Virus record (IMG/VR): IMGVR_UViG_3300013136_000015 | Coordinates: 1 to 43,295 of that record | DNA length: 43,295 bases | DNA from: a virus | Direction: 5' to 3' (one strand) | In this document: piece by piece, positions 40,950-43,295 of the stretch | How positions within the stretch are numbered: position 1 is the stretch's first letter | Layout: each line of letters begins with the position of its first letter | The notes under the pieces: model-generated | What the model was told of the DNA's origin: nothing | The model's input: only the letters and a program-made list of their open reading frames with translations | Databases searched by the model: none | Program-made: the position numbers and the translations under genes

Positions 40950-41300
40950 TCAGATTTCATCCATGACTACATCATCTACCCCGGACTGATGGCAGGCCTT
41001 CCAGGTTGTGACTATCAATTCGCCATGCGGATTTGTTTTAGGCGCTCCGAATATCCGCTCAAAGTCACGCTGATTGCGCACGACCACAATTCGGGCGCCG
41101 GATGGTTCAATAACGCCGAGATCTATAATGCCGTCCTTTCTGAGCGCATTCCCCGACACCACCTCCCGCTGTCCATTATCGAGAAATTCGACCAGGCGGG
41201 AATTGCGCCAACGTCTCAGGACGCGGCATGTTCGATTGAAAAGCGTGGCTCGCTTCTCATTGTTATGCCAGGCATAGCGGTAGAGCGATTCGGATGTCAT
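40950..41300 (-). CDS. Hypothetical protein (116 aa), NEKR/RCRVL type
   Basis: Residues about 8-55 (YAWHNNEKRATLFNRTCRVL, then RNSRLVEFLDNGQREVVSGN) match a widespread uncharacterised beta-rich domain in bacterial and phage genomes. The C-terminal half (ARIVVVRNQRDFERIFGAPK) is specific to this gene. GAGGAGAGATAAGG precedes the ATG. Function unknown; it is followed by the probable terminator. Confidence 0.6.
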   Translation of the reverse strand: MTSESLYRYAWHNNEKRATLFNRTCRVLRRWRNSRLVEFLDNGQREVVSGNALRKDGIIDLGVIEPSGARIVVVRNQRDFERIFGAPKTNPHGELIVTTWKACHQSGVDDVVMDEI

Positions 41301-41379
41301 CCTTATCTCTCCTCATTCCTAACCTAAAACGATATCCCCTCGGCTGTTCCCTCTGCGTTCTCTGCGGTGAATCCCGATC

Positions 41380-41613
41380 CTACTTCCCCACCGTGCCGAT
41401 TATTCGGCCGAAACGGTCCCGGACATAGATCCGGTTGCCCGTTCGGGTCCATGTTTCTGTCAGACGGCCCGAGCGGTCCCGCACATCCGCCGCGGCCCCG
41501 CGACGTTGCCACGTCTCCACTGTGCGGCCCGACCGATCGCGGACCGTGTAATCCGCGGAGAAGGCGGGAAGAGCAAGCAACATCATGGCCGCAAATACGA
41601 GAGCTGATTTCAT
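41380..41613 (-). CDS. Small secreted repeat protein (77 aa)
   Basis: A clear signal peptide (MKSALVFAAMMLLALPAFSA) is followed by three short tandem repeats: VRDRSGRTVETWQRRG, VRDRSGRLTETWTRTG and VRDRFGRIIGTVG. Their Asp/Gly/Trp pattern resembles small beta-hairpin repeats of surface proteins. AGGAGG lies upstream of the ATG. In this early/accessory cluster it may be a lysogenic-conversion or envelope protein. Function unknown. Confidence 0.7.
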   Translation of the reverse strand: MKSALVFAAMMLLALPAFSADYTVRDRSGRTVETWQRRGAAADVRDRSGRLTETWTRTGNRIYVRDRFGRIIGTVGK

Positions 41614-41684
41614 GACTCCGCCTCCTGTTTATTCGCAGTTTCCACAAATTTGGACGTATCATGCTCCGATTCGTTCATTCAACC

Positions 41685-41805
41685 CTCACCCAACCCTCTC
41701 CCAGAGGGAGAGGGCAATATGTAGGAGTTTTTGGGAGGAGGTCTGGAGGGGGCCTTTTTGCAAAAAGGCCCCCTCCAGATGCTTTCTCAGCGCCTCACCG
41801 GCATG
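41685..41805. repeat. C and F repeats
   Basis: C at about 41685-41712. F at about 41720-41779, whose stem GGCCTTTTTGCAAAAAGGCC is perfect and larger outer arms GGAGGGGGCC/GGCCCCCTCC pair as well. The tail ATGCTTTCTCAGCGCC follows it. Confidence 0.8.
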
Positions 41806-41825
41806 CTCCATTCTACCATATCCAT

Positions 41826-42131
41826 TCACTGCTCCGTCAACAAATCCCGGTTCAATAATCGCCAGCGGAGAATGCCATTGAGATCCTCGCCCCGATATAT
41901 TGGGAAGCCGGCATCCGCGACTGTTCGCAGGTCCCGTGTAATGGTCGCCAGCGACACTTCCAATTCGGCGGCTAATTCCAGTGTGCTTTTTCCCATGCGA
42001 CAGGCCGCGAGAATCCTTAACAGCCGCCATTGCCTGGCCAGACAGAGCGATAACGTCGGCCGCTGCCTCGTGCGGACCTGCTTTCGCTCAAACGTCACAA
42101 CCGAGGTCCTGCCTGTCATAATTTGAGTCAT
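41826..42131 (-). CDS. Winged-helix DNA-binding regulator (101 aa)
   Basis: Residues about 33-80 (RQWRLLRILAACRMGKSTLE ... LEVSLATITRDLRTVADAGF) form a helix-turn-helix of the DeoR/WYL N-terminal type, followed by PIYRGEDLNGILRWRLL, which looks like the wing of such domains. There is no C-terminal sensor domain, so it is shorter than most WYL regulators. It is the only recognised transcription regulator in the window. The ATG at 42131 is preceded by GAGGGTAAATT, four nt after the preceding stop. Confidence 0.7.
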   Translation of the reverse strand: MTQIMTGRTSVVTFERKQVRTRQRPTLSLCLARQWRLLRILAACRMGKSTLELAAELEVSLATITRDLRTVADAGFPIYRGEDLNGILRWRLLNRDLLTEQ

Positions 42132-42134
42132 AAT

Positions 42135-42341
42135 TTACCCTCGAAAATGCAAATCGGCCGCAGAGCGCTGAGAGAGCATCCGCCGGATTTCCTTGAGCGA
42201 TTGATTCCGCACAGGACCGTAGCATCTCGGGCAATACTCGCGGTCGGCGCCGAATTCGCCCGAGTGATAAAGCACAACGGGTTTTGGCCCTCTCCAATCA
42301 CACATCCAACAAGCCCAGCCTTTCAAAATGGCCCCATGCAT
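42135..42341 (-). CDS. Small zinc-ribbon-like protein (68 aa)
   Basis: Two Cys pairs, CWMC (near residue 10) and CPRC (near 37), frame a short aromatic segment, a zinc-ribbon layout. The end is basic (NQSLKEIRRMLSQRSA). The ATG at 42341 has no good ribosome-binding site. A TTG start at 42389 would add 16 hydrophobic residues. Small zinc proteins are common in phage early regions. Function unknown. Confidence 0.5.
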   Translation of the reverse strand: MHGAILKGWACWMCDWRGPKPVVLYHSGEFGADREYCPRCYGPVRNQSLKEIRRMLSQRSAADLHFRG

Positions 42342-42415
42342 AATTTGCGTGAATAATGCAATGAATATTTTCCGGCAAAAATCCAACAAACCGGGAGGCT
42401 GCGTACCATGCGCCC

Positions 42416-42649
42416 CTATAAGTATCGCCGCTTACCGTATGCGATTCGCAGCCGCCAATACCAGAACAGGAATTCCAGCACTATCACATGGACCTCATAA
42501 CCGAGGTCCGGGACTGAGGCCAGGATGCTCTTATGCCACGGAGTAAACGCCGCGGCCGGGAATATGAACCGCCGCCAATGCTCCGCCTTCTCCGTCCGGA
42601 ATGAGCAGGAGCACCAGCGGGATTTGTCTTTGGCTTCCCAATGCTTCAT
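42416..42649 (-). CDS. Small hypothetical protein (77 aa)
   Basis: The ATG at 42649 overlaps the stop of the preceding gene by four bases (ATGA). The protein (MKHWEAKDKSRWCSCSFRTE...) is aromatic-rich and ends with a hydrophobic segment IVLEFLFWYWRLRIAY and a basic tail. The stop TAG comes from a TATAGGGGCGC sequence that looks like the edge of a D repeat, so the original C-terminus may differ. Function unknown. Confidence 0.5.
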   Translation of the reverse strand: MKHWEAKDKSRWCSCSFRTEKAEHWRRFIFPAAAFTPWHKSILASVPDLGYEVHVIVLEFLFWYWRLRIAYGKRRYL

Positions 42650-42867
42650 AAAGCCAATTCCCCCTGCTTCCCGTTTGGCCGGCATTCCTCGCATCCCCAT
42701 CGGCCGGTTCTGACGGCCTCGATAGTCACCTGATGCACGTTCTCGCCAGCAGCGATCCATTGCTGAACCTCTCTTATAAGGCCCTTGGCCGGGCATGCTG
42801 GATCTACGAGCGCAACCGCTGCAAAACAGCCGCACGGTTTGATTATTGCGTAAGTCCGCTCTGCCAT
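42646..42867 (-). CDS. Small Cys-containing hypothetical protein (73 aa)
   Basis: The protein starts MAERTYAIIKPCGCFAAVAL and ends with CEECRPNGKQGELAL. Two Cys pairs (CGC, CEEC) could bind a metal. GAGGGTGACATA before the ATG at 42867 is derived from a C repeat (42871-42907). The stop overlaps the next start (ATGA), so the two genes form a coupled pair. Function unknown. Confidence 0.5.
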   Translation of the reverse strand: MAERTYAIIKPCGCFAAVALVDPACPAKGLIREVQQWIAAGENVHQVTIEAVRTGRWGCEECRPNGKQGELAL

Positions 42868-43133
42868 TATGTCACCCTCACCTTGGCCCTCTCCCTCGGG
42901 GGGAGGGAACCTCTTCGTTGCATTTGCGCGAGCGGTCCTCGGACCATTTTCCCGACATCGGGAAAATGGTCCGAGGATGCTTTCCCAGGGCCGCCAGGAC
43001 CCATCATATGGGAGTTTTTGCGGGAGGGGTGCGGGGAGGGAGCTTCTTGCAAGAAGCTTCTTCCCCGCATCTTGCCTGCGCCCCCTACGGGCGACCGCCG
43101 GTCGCCCCTACAAGGGCACGGCATGCCTCGCCC
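42868..43133. repeat. C - G - F - D repeat island
   Basis: C at 42871-42907. G hairpin at 42937-42976 (19-bp arms) with tail ATGCTTTCCCAGGGCC. F at about 43008-43069 with stem AGCTTCTTGCAAGAAGCT. D at about 43080-43133. No gene is visible. Confidence 0.8.
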
Positions 43134-43295
43134 CTACATGGCCCGCAGCGCATGTCCGGCGATCTGGGCGTCAGGGACCTCGAAGAGACCCTGGCGCCCC
43201 AGGAGATGCCAGGGCGCCTCGAAGGCCCTTGGGTCCTCGAATTGCCATGCTCTCCGGCCGGGACTGAAATTCCCGAGCTGCAATTCCGTTTGAGC
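43134..43295 (-). CDS. C-terminal end of an unidentified gene, cut by the window edge
   Basis: The minus strand is open from the right edge for 53 codons and closes with TAG at 43134-43136. Residues such as GRRAWQFEDPRAFEAPWHL have ordinary coding composition, and the neighbouring frames are closed or repeat-derived. The stop lies in the GTAGGGGC end of a D repeat, so the repeat may have shortened the protein. The family cannot be recognised from this fragment. Confidence 0.5.
   Translation of the reverse strand, partial: AQTELQLGNFSPGRRAWQFEDPRAFEAPWHLLGRQGLFEVPDAQIAGHALRAM

Larger units (their letters stand above)
92..43295 (-). mobile_element. Contractile-tailed, Mu-like phage or prophage (late region; incomplete on the right)
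   Basis: A continuous minus-strand cassette carries lysis, packaging, head, neck, sheath/tube, tape-measure, baseplate, fibre and DNA-modification genes in canonical phage order. Both terminases, a portal and a capsid protein are present, so this is a phage genome rather than only a tail-like injection system. The small terminase, the winged-helix gene before it and the com-methylase pair at the end follow phage Mu order. The large terminase and baseplate are of other lineages. The left limit is put at the direct repeats at 92-131. The early region, including any transposase or integrase, is outside the window. Confidence 0.85.

Overview
The window holds most of one contractile-tailed (myovirus-type) bacteriophage or prophage. 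Its late genes run on the minus strand, so they are transcribed from high to low coordinates. No ribosomal RNA, tRNA, integrase or host housekeeping gene is visible, and the right edge cuts through a gene. The host cannot be named from the sequence. It is a GC-rich bacterium whose DNA carries several abundant palindromic repeat families. I associate these families with Planctomycetes/Verrucomicrobia/Lentisphaerae-type and candidate-phylum genomes, but that is inference.

Layout in order of transcription. 43295-40950: small accessory or early genes (cut hypothetical, small Cys-rich protein, winged-helix regulator, small secreted repeat protein). 40736-38208: membrane protein, NlpC/P60-like cell-wall hydrolase, holin-like protein, and a membrane/coiled-coil protein. 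38208-35563: winged-helix protein of the Mu gp26 position, small terminase (Mu gp27-like) and large terminase (lambda gpA family). 35563-29168: portal fused to a MuF-type head protein, prohead protease with a nested scaffold, decoration protein and major capsid protein. 29091-25466: head-completion, neck and tail-terminator genes. 25463-19020: tail sheath, tail tube, chaperone-like pair and tape measure. 19023-11605: baseplate (CIS-tube protein, gpD-like hub, gpV-like spike, gp25-like wedge, gpJ-like wedge, gpI-like protein). 11445-1372: a 1631-residue DUF4815-type protein and tail fibres. 1101-299: a Com-like zinc-finger regulator overlapping an adenine-methylase gene that has lost its DPPY motif. 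Two 18-bp direct repeats with a 22-bp period lie beyond it (92-131), reminiscent of transposase sites at a Mu right end. Gene order is broadly Mu-like, with a gpA-type terminase and a T4/P2-type baseplate.

The most unusual feature is pervasive colonisation by at least seven palindromic repeat families. I call them A (GCCGGC...GCCGGT, about 28 bp), B (GGCAGGCTTTCCAGCCTGCC type), C (CCCTCTCCC...GGGAGAGGG), D (GTAGGGGCG...CGCCCCTAC), E (CCGCAGATT...AATCTGCGG), F (hairpin around TTTTTGCAAAAA) and G (16-19 bp stem followed by ATGCTTTCCCAG). They fill almost every intergenic gap and nest inside one another. They supply ribosome-binding sites and stop codons, and they sit in frame inside about eleven otherwise intact genes, adding repeat-encoded peptides to terminase, portal, protease, spike, hydrolase and fibre proteins. 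This resembles the Rickettsia palindromic elements that invade proteins. It suggests a long-resident prophage whose genes remain under selection.

A second theme is a domain of roughly 80-90 residues found twice in the decoration protein, twice in the sheath and once in the DUF4815 protein, as if one surface module had been copied across the virion.
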